Below, in pieces: positions 33,230-42,387 of a DNA stretch of 64,000 bases. The stretch is from the NCBI GenBank assembly GCA_000270325.1, contig BA000048.1:36233-100232 (forward strand), in the 5' to 3' direction. Position numbers and translations under genes: made by a program. The stretch is from Candidatus Caldarchaeum subterraneum (GTDB lineage: Archaea; Thermoproteota; Nitrososphaeria_A; Caldarchaeales; Caldarchaeaceae). How positions within the stretch are numbered: position 1 is the first letter of the stretch; every line of letters starts with the position of its first letter. The notes beneath the pieces are model-generated. The model was not told the origin of the DNA. It saw only the letters and a list, made by a program, of their open reading frames with translations, and did no database searches.

Positions 33230-34177
33230 TTGCTCAGGGTGTTGAAGCACGTCATCTCGGCTAAGCAGTTCGACCGCGATACACTTGCTGATTTGTTCTC
33301 GACTGCGAAGGCTTTGAAGAACAGGTTATCGGAGAAGAGGGGTTTGAAGCTTGCTGTCGACAGGATTTTGATGACGGTGTTTCTGGAGCCTAGCACGAGG
33401 ACGCGGCTGAGCTTTGTCTACGCCATGAAGCGGCTGGGAGGCGAGGTTGTCGACTTCGGGCCCGAGGAAGTGACAAGCAGGGCTAAGGGCGAGACCTTCG
33501 AGGACACTATGCGGATGCTAGACGGATACGCTCCGGATGTGATTGTTCTCAGAAGCCGTGAAGTCGGGGCCGCTGAGAAGGCATCGAAAATCGTCAGATG
33601 CAGCGTCATCAACGCGGGTGATGGCTGGAACGAGCATCCCACCCAGGCGCTCCTCGATGTCTACACCATTTGGGAGGAGCTGGGAAAGGTGGATGGACTC
33701 AGGATAGCGATTATGGGTGACCTAAGATATGGTAGAACACCCAGCAGCCTCTCCTACCTTCTAGCAAAATATCGAGACATCACCTTCCACTACGTCGCTC
33801 CGCCTCAGCTCCAAATCCGCGAAGAGGTGTTGAAGGAGGTCTCCCATCACGATGTTCATCAGCATAGCAGGCTTGAGGAGATAAGGGATGAGGTTGACGT
33901 GCTTTATGTGACGAGGCTTCAGAAAGAGCGGCTTGGCGATGAGAACCTGTATCAACAGCTGAGGGGAAGCTACGTCGTCACCGTCGACCTATTGAAGAAA
34001 CTCAAGAAAATCCCCTTGATAATGCATCCCCTGCCGCGTGTCGATGAGTTGTCAACCGAGGTGGATGCTCTGCCTCAGGCCAAGTATTTCCAGCAGGCGG
34101 AGAACGGTGTATACGTCCGCGCCGCCCTTCTTACAAAATTGCTCAACCTCGACACATCAAGCCTTCAGAGAAGCTAA
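33230..34177 (+). CDS. pyrB: Aspartate carbamoyltransferase catalytic chain
   Basis: A 315-residue ATCase, second step of pyrimidine synthesis. The carbamoyl-phosphate loop FLEPSTRTRLSF, NAGDGWNEHPTQALLD, the hinge MGDLRYGRTPSSL and the C-terminal MHPLPRVDEL are intact. It begins at a TTG (33230); GTG 33239 is an in-frame alternative. The regulatory chain gene pyrI, usually adjacent in archaea, is not next to it. Its 3' end overlaps the convergent membrane-protein gene by 21 bp. Confidence 0.95.
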   Translation: MLRVLKHVISAKQFDRDTLADLFSTAKALKNRLSEKRGLKLAVDRILMTVFLEPSTRTRLSFVYAMKRLGGEVVDFGPEEVTSRAKGETFEDTMRMLDGYAPDVIVLRSREVGAAEKASKIVRCSVINAGDGWNEHPTQALLDVYTIWEELGKVDGLRIAIMGDLRYGRTPSSLSYLLAKYRDITFHYVAPPQLQIREEVLKEVSHHDVHQHSRLEEIRDEVDVLYVTRLQKERLGDENLYQQLRGSYVVTVDLLKKLKKIPLIMHPLPRVDELSTEVDALPQAKYFQQAENGVYVRAALLTKLLNLDTSSLQRS

Positions 34178-35452
34178 ACCCTCAGATTTTTTTGCGAACA
34201 TCCACAATCCATGAACAGCCGAAGCGGCCACAAGTGCTGCGGGAAGCAAAGCCAGCAGCGCGAAAAGGTCGGTGGATATCCTGACCATTTGTAGAACAGC
34301 TGCCGCGGCGAAGTTGAGGCCGAGGACGAGTAAAAGGCCTGAGTATAATTTTCTTCTCCATCCGCCGTCCGTGAACAGTGTTGAGATGGCTATGATGTTT
34401 ACTGCTCCGAGTCCCGTGACTAAGGAGGTGAGAGGGGCGTTAGAGGTTGCCGCCGCGAGGGCTAGGACGATGGATGACATGGGGAGCAGCTGATATGGAG
34501 CTTTCCCCCTCAACAGTTTTACGCCATAAGTTGTTTTGACAGCTTCGCCGACAACTCCGACCGCCGCCGCGAGGGCGATTACCTGCAACACCCTACGAAT
34601 CAGGGCCGCGGAAGCATCCACCGTGGGAAGACCGGTCAAAGGTGTTAGAAGATTAGCCAAGCCTGTGTGGAAAACGGCGCTATACATGGCGAGTCCAGCA
34701 GCCGCAGAAACCATGACAGCGTCGCCGAACCTGCCTCCGTTTCCGCTTAGGGTTGGGGAAAGGGCCGCGAATGCCGCGGGGATGATTAGCAGAGCTTCGG
34801 GGCCGAGTTCCGTGCTTATGGATGGCTGCGTCTCTGACAGGGGTGAGAGAAAAATCCCGAGAACGATGAAGAGGAGAACTGCGGCGGCTACGGCTGTGAA
34901 GGCCTGGGGAAACGTGGAAACTGTCTTGACACCTGCAGAAGCCGTTGCCAATAGAAGAATAGCCAAGGTTAGTGAGGTCGATTCAGCTGGAAAAGAGATG
35001 GTTGTTAAAGCGGCCAGCAGCCCCAGAACGGCCGAGGCTGAGACAGCCTGGGCAATCACTGGGCCCATCCTCTCATAGAGGAGAGTGTGGGAGACGAGAG
35101 CCACCGCGAAGACAACAAGGATGGGAAATTCGAGCCCCTCCCCATTAAGGGGTCTGATGATTAACGTGAGCAACAAAGTTGTTGACGCCAGTTGTGGGAT
35201 GAGGGGTTTCTGGAAACGGAGTCCGAGGCGTGTTAACCAAGGTGTGAGCAAAGCTGTCGCGAGAAAAAGCCCCGCAACCGCTCCGAGGGTGGAGAAACTG
35301 CTGAAAAAATAGGACGCGAAAACGAGGTAAAGGTAGAGCATCGAGTAACTTCCCCCCAGACCCGGCCTACGCCGGCCAATCAGAAGAAGACCCAGCGCAG
35401 CCGCCGCTACAAGAAGGATGAAAATTATCAGTGGCAACAACCCATAAAGCAT
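34157..35452 (-). CDS. Polytopic membrane protein of unknown function
   Basis: A 431-residue very hydrophobic protein with ~12-13 predicted helices, rich in Ala and Leu, with few charged residues. Examples are LLPLIIFILLVAAAALGLLLI and ALLALLPAALVAASAVHGLWM. No transporter or enzyme motif is recognised. It starts 33 bp after porB on the same strand, so it may be the last gene of the pyruvate oxidoreductase operon. A link to redox or transport is guesswork. Confidence 0.75.
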   Translation of the reverse strand: MLYGLLPLIIFILLVAAAALGLLLIGRRRPGLGGSYSMLYLYLVFASYFFSSFSTLGAVAGLFLATALLTPWLTRLGLRFQKPLIPQLASTTLLLTLIIRPLNGEGLEFPILVVFAVALVSHTLLYERMGPVIAQAVSASAVLGLLAALTTISFPAESTSLTLAILLLATASAGVKTVSTFPQAFTAVAAAVLLFIVLGIFLSPLSETQPSISTELGPEALLIIPAAFAALSPTLSGNGGRFGDAVMVSAAAGLAMYSAVFHTGLANLLTPLTGLPTVDASAALIRRVLQVIALAAAVGVVGEAVKTTYGVKLLRGKAPYQLLPMSSIVLALAAATSNAPLTSLVTGLGAVNIIAISTLFTDGGWRRKLYSGLLLVLGLNFAAAAVLQMVRISTDLFALLALLPAALVAASAVHGLWMFAKKSEGLASLKA

Positions 35453-35485
35453 CGTGAACCTCGTGTAATAAACTGCGTGGACCAG

Positions 35486-36460
35486 CTAAGGCGGTGTTAT
35501 GGTCACGGGTTTTGCGACCGTTATCCTGAAGCCCTCGTTCTGGGCGGCTTCGAGCCAATAGTTGTTGACTTGTTCCTGTATGCTTGCTATCGCCTGCTCC
35601 TGTTTCCTCGGCGTGAAGAGATGTCTGAACCTGTTTTGATGTCTGAGATATTCTTCGACGGGTTTCAGAACTGTTGGGATGTATGTGTGGCGGACTTTTC
35701 CGTAGACGGATTCCTTCAGAGGCCAGACTCCGCACTCCACCGCCAGCCTCGAGATTCTAACCGAGAGCGAAGGGTCAAACCCCCAGCCTGTTGGACAGGA
35801 TGAAAACGCTATGAAGAGCTTGGGGCCTTTGAACTGTGAGGCGGTCTCGATTTTTCTAAGCATGTCCACCATGTGCGAGGGAGCTACAGTGGCTATGTAG
35901 GGGGGCTTGTGGCTTCGCCAAATCTCGAACAGGTCTTTCTTTGCACCTGTGTAACCTGTTGGATTTCTTTCCGTAGGGGGTGTGGTTGCCGTGGCCGAGC
36001 CGTAGGGTGTTGCCCCGCTTTTCTGAAAACCTGTGTTGCCATATGCCTCGTTGTCGTAGACGAGGTAGTAGAAGTCGAGGCCTCTCTCTATCGCGCCTGA
36101 TGTAGACTGCAGGCCGATGTCATAGGCCGCTCCGTCGCCCGTTACCACGACCACTTTAAGGTCCTCAATACTGTTTACCCGTCCCTTCTCGATTAGAATG
36201 TCTAATGCGTCACGTATCCCCTGAGCACCAGCGGGAGCAGAGGCGAAGGCCGTGTACATCCAGCTTGACTTGTTCGGCGTGTAGGGATAAACCTGTAGCA
36301 GGGTTAGGCAGCCGGCCGCGTTGACGAAGACTACGTCGGGCCCCAGAACCTTGTGAAAAGCGCGGAGCACAAGCATCGCACCGCATCCCGCGCACATCGT
36401 AGCACCGGGAGAGAGATACTCTTCAACCGGAAAATCTCTCAACGTCCTGTACCGCGTCAA
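35486..36460 (-). CDS. porB: Pyruvate:ferredoxin oxidoreductase, beta subunit
   Basis: A 324-residue thiamine-diphosphate-binding subunit. The N-terminal CAGCGAMLVLRA is typical of PorB. The ThDP/Mg site is VTGDGAAYDIGLQS and DNEAYGNTG; conserved SSCPTGWGFDP follows. Together with PorA and PorGD it converts pyruvate and CoA to acetyl-CoA, CO2 and reduced ferredoxin. Starts within the stop region of porA (4-nt overlap). A 2-oxoacid oxidoreductase of other specificity is possible, but the cysteine pattern favours pyruvate. Confidence 0.92.
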   Translation of the reverse strand: MTRYRTLRDFPVEEYLSPGATMCAGCGAMLVLRAFHKVLGPDVVFVNAAGCLTLLQVYPYTPNKSSWMYTAFASAPAGAQGIRDALDILIEKGRVNSIEDLKVVVVTGDGAAYDIGLQSTSGAIERGLDFYYLVYDNEAYGNTGFQKSGATPYGSATATTPPTERNPTGYTGAKKDLFEIWRSHKPPYIATVAPSHMVDMLRKIETASQFKGPKLFIAFSSCPTGWGFDPSLSVRISRLAVECGVWPLKESVYGKVRHTYIPTVLKPVEEYLRHQNRFRHLFTPRKQEQAIASIQEQVNNYWLEAAQNEGFRITVAKPVTITPP

Positions 36461-37689
36461 GCTTCATCACCTATGTGACCGGCGAGGCGGAGAGCTGTCT
36501 GGACATGGGCAAGCTCGTCCGCCCTGAAGAGGAAAACAGGTTTGCCCGGCTGTGTTTTCTCCGGATGCATCAGCATGTGGAAAACATGCTCGAACTCCTC
36601 AACCGTTGTATACTTTCCTCCGACACCTCCTATCGCTGAAAGAAGGGTCTCGGGCCTGTTTTTGACATGGTATAGGGCGGCGGCTACCTCGTTGTAGATT
36701 ATGCCTCCTAGCCCGGGGGAGATGTTCTGGTCGAATACCGCGACCGCTTTTCTGCCGCGCAGCTTTTCCACGATGTCTGGGCTGGGGAAGGGCCTCAGCA
36801 TCACGAGCTTGACCAGCCCAGCGGGAATACCTTTCTCCCGAAGCCTTACAACAGCTTTTCTGGCGATGCTTGTGAAGGAGTTTGTGACAACTAACACATA
36901 TTCGGCGTCGTCGAGGAGAAAACCCTCAACAGGGCTGTGAGCCCTGCCCCACATCTCCCTAAACTTTGCCGCAGCCTCTTTGAAAACATCGCTTGCTCTG
37001 AGTAGTGATTCATGGATGTTGTGTTTAAAGTATGCGTATATGTGTCCTCCTAGGACCGCAGGGCCCTTGACGACAGGCCTACCCGCTCGGAAGGGATGTG
37101 GAGGATTGTATGGTGGTAGAAATTCCTCGACATCGGTTTTCGACGGTATGTAAACAGGCTCGCGTGTGAAGCTAAGGTAGAACCCATCCATGTTGACTAT
37201 CACGGGCAGCATCACTCTATGGTCCTCTGCAACACGGTAGGCGATTAGAATCAGGTCGAGAACCTCTTGACACTTCTCCGCATGAAGCTGGATGAAGCCG
37301 CTGTCACGTGCGGCGAGAACATCGTTGTGGTCAGGCTCTAATGTGATGGGGGCGGCAACGGCTCTCGAGACATTCACCAGCACAAGCGGAGCACGCCAGC
37401 CCGCGATATTGTAGAGCATCTCGAAGCCGTAGAGAAGACCTTGGCTCGAGGTGGCTGTGAAGACTCTCGCCCCAGATAGGGAAGCTGTGCCCGCAGCCGT
37501 GAGCATGCTATGCTCAGATTCGAGTTGAACAAGCTTCGCCTTCATCAACCCTTGGCTTATCCAGCTGGCGAGCGTCTCGATTATCTCGGTCTGAGGCGTG
37601 ATCGGATAGGCTGGGATGTAGTCGACATCGGCTATGCGAGCGGCCCAAGCAGCGGCCGCGTTTCCCGTCAACATATCGACTTCACGCAA
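36457..37689 (-). CDS. porA: Pyruvate:ferredoxin oxidoreductase, alpha subunit
   Basis: A ~410-residue subunit. The signature YPITPQTEIIETLA, LESEHSMLTAAGTAS, ARVFTATSSQGLLYGFEML and the C-terminal VFDQNISPGLGG are typical of PorA. The frame extends upstream to 37770, but GGGAGGTGGAG lies 5-15 nt before the TTG at 37689. That start gives a normal N-terminus (REVDMLTGN) and an 8-nt overlap with porGD. Middle gene of the por operon. Confidence 0.92.
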   Translation of the reverse strand: MREVDMLTGNAAAAWAARIADVDYIPAYPITPQTEIIETLASWISQGLMKAKLVQLESEHSMLTAAGTASLSGARVFTATSSQGLLYGFEMLYNIAGWRAPLVLVNVSRAVAAPITLEPDHNDVLAARDSGFIQLHAEKCQEVLDLILIAYRVAEDHRVMLPVIVNMDGFYLSFTREPVYIPSKTDVEEFLPPYNPPHPFRAGRPVVKGPAVLGGHIYAYFKHNIHESLLRASDVFKEAAAKFREMWGRAHSPVEGFLLDDAEYVLVVTNSFTSIARKAVVRLREKGIPAGLVKLVMLRPFPSPDIVEKLRGRKAVAVFDQNISPGLGGIIYNEVAAALYHVKNRPETLLSAIGGVGGKYTTVEEFEHVFHMLMHPEKTQPGKPVFLFRADELAHVQTALRLAGHIGDEA

Positions 37690-38566
37690 AAATCTCCACC
37701 TCCCTGACAGAGGATATGGCGCGGATGGGGCACTCGACAACACAGATGAGACAGCCCTTGCAGTGCTCATAGTCTATGACGGGCTTATTCTCTGCATCGA
37801 GGCTTATGGCCGAGTCGGGACAGTAGACGAAACACACCTTACAGCCCGTGCACTTGCCATAGTCGACCACGGGCCTGAAAACTCTCCAGTTCCCAGTGGA
37901 CCTGCGCACCGCGTTGCCCGCAGCGAAAACATCGCTGAAGACAACTCTGCCGGATACAGGGTCAACCAGCTCAACTACTCTTTCACTTTCTTCGTCGACT
38001 TTGATGGAGTATCTTGGAGTGTTGTCGTAGGTCTCGGACATTAGTGTAAGGTTCTTTTGAAGCAATTCGTCACGCACACCCAGCTCGGCGAGCTCCTCGC
38101 GAACAGCCTCCTCAACATGTTGTTTTCTCAACCCGCAGAGTTTTGCGGCAGCTGCCGCCGCTGAAACACTCACGATTGGTTTTCCGATTATTCGCAAAGC
38201 CGGGTCTGTGAAGTTTATTCTCATAAACACATGCCCCGCTTGGTCTTCGGAGACCATGGGGCCGCGTGCCGAGTTTATCAACGCCACACCACCTCGCGGA
38301 AGGCCTTCCAACGGCCTCGCCTGTGCATCGGCTAGAAGTGTCTCATCCATCACCACCACTATGTGGGGGTTGAAAATGTAGCCTCGCTCCATGATAGGTG
38401 AATGAGAAATCCTCGTAAACGCTGTCACAGGGGCGCCTCTTCTTTCAGCTCCGTAGATTGGAAAATCCTGTGCAAAGAGCCCGGCGGAGAACGCCGCACG
38501 TCCAAGAATACGGCTGCTAGTCTTAACGCCTTGGCCACCCCTCCCATGAAACCTAATCCTGAGCAT
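37682..38566 (-). CDS. porGD: Pyruvate:ferredoxin oxidoreductase, fused gamma-delta subunit
   Basis: A 294-residue protein. Residues 1-~180 are the gamma domain (RFHGRGGQGVKTSSRILG, GAERRGAPVTAFTRI, INFTDPALRIIG). The C-terminal ~80 residues are the delta ferredoxin domain with two [4Fe-4S] motifs (CTGCKVCFVYCPDSAI and CKGCLICVVECPIRAI). Gamma and delta are separate genes in many archaea, so this is a fusion. It is the first gene of the operon, divergent from the acetyl-CoA synthetase gene across a ~93-bp promoter region. Confidence 0.93.
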   Translation of the reverse strand: MLRIRFHGRGGQGVKTSSRILGRAAFSAGLFAQDFPIYGAERRGAPVTAFTRISHSPIMERGYIFNPHIVVVMDETLLADAQARPLEGLPRGGVALINSARGPMVSEDQAGHVFMRINFTDPALRIIGKPIVSVSAAAAAAKLCGLRKQHVEEAVREELAELGVRDELLQKNLTLMSETYDNTPRYSIKVDEESERVVELVDPVSGRVVFSDVFAAGNAVRRSTGNWRVFRPVVDYGKCTGCKVCFVYCPDSAISLDAENKPVIDYEHCKGCLICVVECPIRAISSVREVEIFA

Positions 38567-38628
38567 GGAGGGGCACCAAACAATATGTTGTGCAAGGTGG
38601 CTTATTATTGTTTTATGGATTTCTTTGG

Positions 38629-38636
38629 TATATAAA
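38629..38636 (+). promoter_or_regulatory. TATA box of the ADP-forming acetyl-CoA synthetase gene
   Basis: TATATAAA centred ~28 nt before the ATG at 38660, indicating a leaderless transcript. Confidence 0.6.
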
Positions 38637-38659
38637 GGGCTGCTTAGCTTTGTAAATGA

Positions 38660-40771
38660 ATGCTTGAGGCTTTTTTCAACCCCTGCTCAATCGCCGTAGT
38701 CGGAGTTTCGGGCGACCCACACAAGCTGGGCCGCGCCATTTACGACCGTCTGCGTCAGAACAAGCTCGCAGGTGTTTTGAAGTCCCGTCTTTACGCGGTC
38801 AGCTCCTCGATAACCGAAATTTATGGAGAGAGAGTTTACCGCCGAGTCTCGGAGATTAACGATGAGGTGGAGCTGGTTGTGGTCGCTGTCCCCGCAACAG
38901 CTGTTCCAGATGTTGTGGCTGACGCGGCTGGTCACGGGGCTCGGGCTGTTGTCGTGATCAGCGGCGGGTTCTCCGAGGCCGGCAATAGAGAACTGGAGAA
39001 CAGGCTCCGGCAAGTGGTAGTGGAGACGGGAATAAGGCTACTGGGCCCCAACACAATAGGTATTATCGACCCCTACACAGGTGTCGACACATCATTCACC
39101 CGCGAGACTAAACCGTTTGCAGACGGAACGTGGGGGCGGGCAATCATATATCCCCGAAAAGGTAACGTGGCAATCATTTCTCAGAGCGGGGCCCTGGCCT
39201 ACCACAGCATAGACCTGTTCGGCGACAGAGGTGTCGGGCTCCGGGCAGCCGCATGCGTAGGCAACCAAGTAGACGTTAACATAACCATGCTGGCGGATTA
39301 TTTCTCGGACGACCCATTAACCCGGGTTATCGTGCTCTATGTTGAAGGTGTTGCTGACGGTAGAGGTTTGCTCAACGCCGTGTTGAAGGCCAGACATCGT
39401 GGTAAACAGGTTGTGGTGCTTAAGGCTGGGCGGACGGCCGTGGGCGGAAGGGCTGCCTACACCCACACCGCCAGCATGGTTGGTGAATGGGATGTTTTCA
39501 CCGGCTGCCTCAGACAAGCAGGAGCTATGGTTGTAACCGGGGTGGAGCAGATGGTTGACGTCGCCCATCTAGCCAGCCTCCAAAAACCTCCACGAAACAG
39601 GAAAACCCTCATTCTCACAAACGCGGGAGGCTTCTCAGTGCTTGCAGCTGAACACATCAACATAAACGGGCTAGAGACACCTCAGCTATCTCAACAGACG
39701 GTGGAGAAGCTTCTGCAGCTCAGAGAATCTGGAGCTATTCCGGCGGTGGCAGTTCCAGCTAATCCGCTGGACCTAAGCGGCAGCGCAACACCGGAAGCCT
39801 TTGAAAAAGCCTACAACACCGTCGCAGCAGAGGATTTTGGAATTCATCTGTTGATGCCCTTCCACATACCGCCTCCCATGGACGAAAGCGTGGTGGAGAA
39901 GCTTGTACGCATAGCTAATGGATGTGGGGCGACGGTGGCGGCGGTTGATACAGGATACTCGGATTGGGGACAACGGATAAGAAAGCTGCTCACGGAAAAC
40001 GGTGTTCCAGCATTTGAAAGCGTTGAGGCGGCTGCACAGGCCCTCTCCATCTACGCATCAGCCTCGACACCCAAACGAGACTCCTTCCCCATATTCCAAC
40101 AAGTCCATGGAGAACCCCAGCCTATGGAGAGGAAACGGCTTCTCAGTCTTCTAAGGGTTTATGGTGTGGAGCCTGCTGAGGAGAGGCTTGTCTACAACGT
40201 TGACGATGCTCTCGCGGCAGCTGAGGAATTAGGCTATCCTCTGGTGATGAAGATAGCTTCGGAGAAGATTTCACACAAGAGCGACTTGGGGGGTGTGGTT
40301 CTGGGCATCAACACATCTGAGGCAGCCGCTGAAGCTTTCAACAAGTTGATGAATTTGGCTAAGAGGCTCGGTGTGGCTGATGACGGCGTGGTGTTGCAGG
40401 AAACCTGGACTGGGCTTGAGCTCCTGCTAAGCACAAAAACAGACCCGTCGATGGGGCCTGTGGTGACAGTGGGCCTGGGAGGTGTTTACACAGAGCTTTG
40501 GCGAGACATCATCACATATGCGGCTCCCGTTACAGAGGAAGAGGCCTTGAACATGCTTGACTCGCTTCAGCACGTCCGAATTTTGAACGGCTACAGAAAC
40601 ATACCTCCCATCAACAGGCGAATGATTGCCAAACTCATAGTACGCTTCTCAAGCATAATACCCGAAAACCCGTCGATAAACCAGCTGGAGATAAACCCCC
40701 TAACCATCAGAGGCGAAAATGTAAAAGCGGTTGACATCAGAGGCCTTGAGACAAAGCCAACCAATCTTTAA
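38660..40771 (+). CDS. acd: Acetyl-CoA synthetase (ADP-forming), fused alpha-beta
   Basis: A 703-residue enzyme making acetate and ATP from acetyl-CoA, ADP and phosphate. Residues 1-~450 are the alpha part: CoA-binding SIAVVGVSGDPHKLGR, ISGGFSEAG, LLGPNTIGIID, ISQSGALAYHSID, and the phospho-His segment YTHTASMVGE. Residues ~480-703 are the beta ATP-grasp part (LGYPLVMKIASEKISHKSDLGG, VTVGLGGVYTELWRD, INQLEINPL). In Pyrococcus the parts are separate genes. Divergent from the por operon, it completes pyruvate-to-acetate energy conservation, or acetate use in reverse. Other acyl-CoA substrates are possible. Confidence 0.93.
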   Translation: MLEAFFNPCSIAVVGVSGDPHKLGRAIYDRLRQNKLAGVLKSRLYAVSSSITEIYGERVYRRVSEINDEVELVVVAVPATAVPDVVADAAGHGARAVVVISGGFSEAGNRELENRLRQVVVETGIRLLGPNTIGIIDPYTGVDTSFTRETKPFADGTWGRAIIYPRKGNVAIISQSGALAYHSIDLFGDRGVGLRAAACVGNQVDVNITMLADYFSDDPLTRVIVLYVEGVADGRGLLNAVLKARHRGKQVVVLKAGRTAVGGRAAYTHTASMVGEWDVFTGCLRQAGAMVVTGVEQMVDVAHLASLQKPPRNRKTLILTNAGGFSVLAAEHININGLETPQLSQQTVEKLLQLRESGAIPAVAVPANPLDLSGSATPEAFEKAYNTVAAEDFGIHLLMPFHIPPPMDESVVEKLVRIANGCGATVAAVDTGYSDWGQRIRKLLTENGVPAFESVEAAAQALSIYASASTPKRDSFPIFQQVHGEPQPMERKRLLSLLRVYGVEPAEERLVYNVDDALAAAEELGYPLVMKIASEKISHKSDLGGVVLGINTSEAAAEAFNKLMNLAKRLGVADDGVVLQETWTGLELLLSTKTDPSMGPVVTVGLGGVYTELWRDIITYAAPVTEEEALNMLDSLQHVRILNGYRNIPPINRRMIAKLIVRFSSIIPENPSINQLEINPLTIRGENVKAVDIRGLETKPTNL

Positions 40772-40797
40772 AAACATGTAACCACACCTTTCAACAA

Positions 40798-40873
40798 GGG
40801 GCCGTGGTCTAGCTTGGTCTAAGACTCCAGCCTGGGGCGCTGGCAATCCTGGGTTCAAATCCCAGCGGCCCCA
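40798..40873 (+). tRNA. tRNA-Pro (GGG)
   Basis: A 76-nt cloverleaf with acceptor GGGGCCG/CGGCCCC, discriminator A, D stem GTCT/AGAC, anticodon stem CCAGC/GCTGG around CTGGGGC (anticodon GGG), and T arm CTGGG-TTCAAAT-CCCAG. No intron and no encoded CCA (CATA follows). Confidence 0.95.
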
Positions 40874-40952
40874 TATTAAAAAAATTTAAATGCATCCAAA
40901 ATGGGCAGAGTTTTAACATGTGTATGAATCTTCATTTGCGGAGGTGCGGTTT

Positions 40953-41510
40953 ATGGATGTAGTTGGTTTCCTTGGCCAGATTGAGCCTCCTCTTCCGCCG
41001 CCTTGGCTTGACCCCGCTGTTTTCCTGTCAAACCTTTTCTGGGTGTTCCTGAGAACGTTTACGACGTTTGTCGTCGTCTTCATTCTAGGACTTGTCTCGC
41101 TTCGTGTTGTCGACTGGATAACTCCAGGTGTACGGGAGCTTGAACGAATCAGGGGTCATCCACTTGCGACGGCGCTTTTCGCCGCGGGCTTCTTCGTCTA
41201 CCTCTCCTTTGGCTACATCGCCTCGATGGCCTCACCAATCCCCGTGGGGCTGGAGACGGGAATAAGGTCTGGCCCCAACTTCAGCCCCCTCGTCTTGATA
41301 GGATACAAGCTTGTGACACTTCTTATCGGAGTTCTTCTCTCGTACGTGTTCGCGATAGTCTACTACCGTATACTGGCTAAGGTCGAGCCCTTCGGCCTCG
41401 ACTTGGATGATGTTGACAAGGAGCCGCTAGCCGTCGGCGTTTACCTCTTCGGCTACCTCGTCTTCCTCGGAGCAGTTGTCTACGTTGCGTTGATGCTGCC
41501 CGCGGCATAG
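40953..41510 (+). CDS. Polytopic membrane protein, first gene of a surface-protein cluster
   Basis: A ~185-residue protein with about four hydrophobic helices (FLRTFTTFVVVFILGLVSLRVV, ALFAAGFFVYLSFGYIASM, LVTLLIGVLLSYVFAIVYY and VYLFGYLVFLGAVVYVALM). The frame is open from GTG 40920, but GGAGGTG at 40940-40946 lies 6 nt before ATG 40953, which decides the start. No family is recognised. The gene is followed after 4 bp by the PrsW-like gene. Confidence 0.75.
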   Translation: MDVVGFLGQIEPPLPPPWLDPAVFLSNLFWVFLRTFTTFVVVFILGLVSLRVVDWITPGVRELERIRGHPLATALFAAGFFVYLSFGYIASMASPIPVGLETGIRSGPNFSPLVLIGYKLVTLLIGVLLSYVFAIVYYRILAKVEPFGLDLDDVDKEPLAVGVYLFGYLVFLGAVVYVALMLPAA

Positions 41511-41514
41511 AGAC

Positions 41515-42387
41515 ATGTCGCTCCGTGAAGGCTTCTCAACTCTTTTCAAGAAGCCGCAGCCCATCGTGAAGCCTACAGAGGAGGTTTACGCGGCGGGTGT
41601 AATCAGCCCCCGTATGTCTAGGCTTGTGCTGCTGGCGATTGGGGTTATGCTGGTGCTGGGTGTCGCGGCGCTTCTGGCCCAGGGGCTTTTCCCTATTCTC
41701 GCAACACTGACCTATTCTCTGATACCGGTGGTGCTGCTGCTGGGGTGGGCTATGAAAACCGATAGGTATGAGCCGGAGCCCAAGTCGCTTGTCATCATGG
41801 TGGCGGGAATAGGGGGATTTTTAGCCGCCGTGTTTACCTACCTACCGTTTCCAACGGGATTGGCGGCTTACTTGGTGAAGATAGGTTTGCTTGAAGTAGT
41901 TTTCTTCCTCGTTCTCTATGGGCTGGATGCGAACAGGGTGACTGGTAGAGAGTTCAACGACCACCTGGACGGGGCTGTGTATGGACTTGCTCTCGGCGCG
42001 GGATACATAGCTTTCTCCAACTTTCTCATAGCACAGAGCGGAGCCTATGTCACGCCCTTGGCCGCAACCTTGTTCACGTTGGAGAATTTTTTCACGATGG
42101 TGTTTCCCGGGTTGACGGGATGGTGGATAGGCTACGTCAAGGCAAAATATGTCTCCATAAGCTTTGCATCTCTTTTCACCGGGTTTGTTCCAGTTCTTCT
42201 CCTGAGGCTGGTGTATGAGGGGTTGTTGATAGGTTTCGCTGGTTTATCAATACCTGTGCGGGTCGCTGCCGTTACGTTGGCTGGGCTGTTTTTCCTCGCT
42301 CTTCTCGTGAGGAGAATATTTTGGGCCCTTGAGGATGAAAAGATTTGGGGCTACGCTTCTGGGCTGGCGCCGGTGGAGAAGAGATGA
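41515..42387 (+). CDS. PrsW-like (family M82-like) polytopic membrane protein
   Basis: A 290-residue protein with ~8 helices. The stretch DRYEPEP after helix 2 and EFNDHLDGAVYGLALGAGYIAFSNFLI resemble the PrsW intramembrane protease family (there DGxxYGxAxGLGFAxxEN). The usual Glu-Glu pair of PrsW appears here as a single Glu in KIGLLEVVFFLVLY, and the EN pair reads SN, so proteolytic activity is doubtful. Its stop overlaps the next ATG (ATGA), indicating coupling with the secreted zinc-ribbon protein. Confidence 0.6.
   Translation: MSLREGFSTLFKKPQPIVKPTEEVYAAGVISPRMSRLVLLAIGVMLVLGVAALLAQGLFPILATLTYSLIPVVLLLGWAMKTDRYEPEPKSLVIMVAGIGGFLAAVFTYLPFPTGLAAYLVKIGLLEVVFFLVLYGLDANRVTGREFNDHLDGAVYGLALGAGYIAFSNFLIAQSGAYVTPLAATLFTLENFFTMVFPGLTGWWIGYVKAKYVSISFASLFTGFVPVLLLRLVYEGLLIGFAGLSIPVRVAAVTLAGLFFLALLVRRIFWALEDEKIWGYASGLAPVEKR

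Noticed and set aside
34536-35078. 180-codon plus-strand frame opposite the 431-residue membrane protein
   Set aside because: Mirror of a Leu/Ala-rich membrane protein; the hydrophobic helices on the other strand are the better explanation.
37689-37770. N-terminal extension of porA to 37770
   Set aside because: It overlaps the ferredoxin end of porGD and adds unconserved Ser/Ala-rich residues; the Shine-Dalgarno-supported TTG at 37689 is better.
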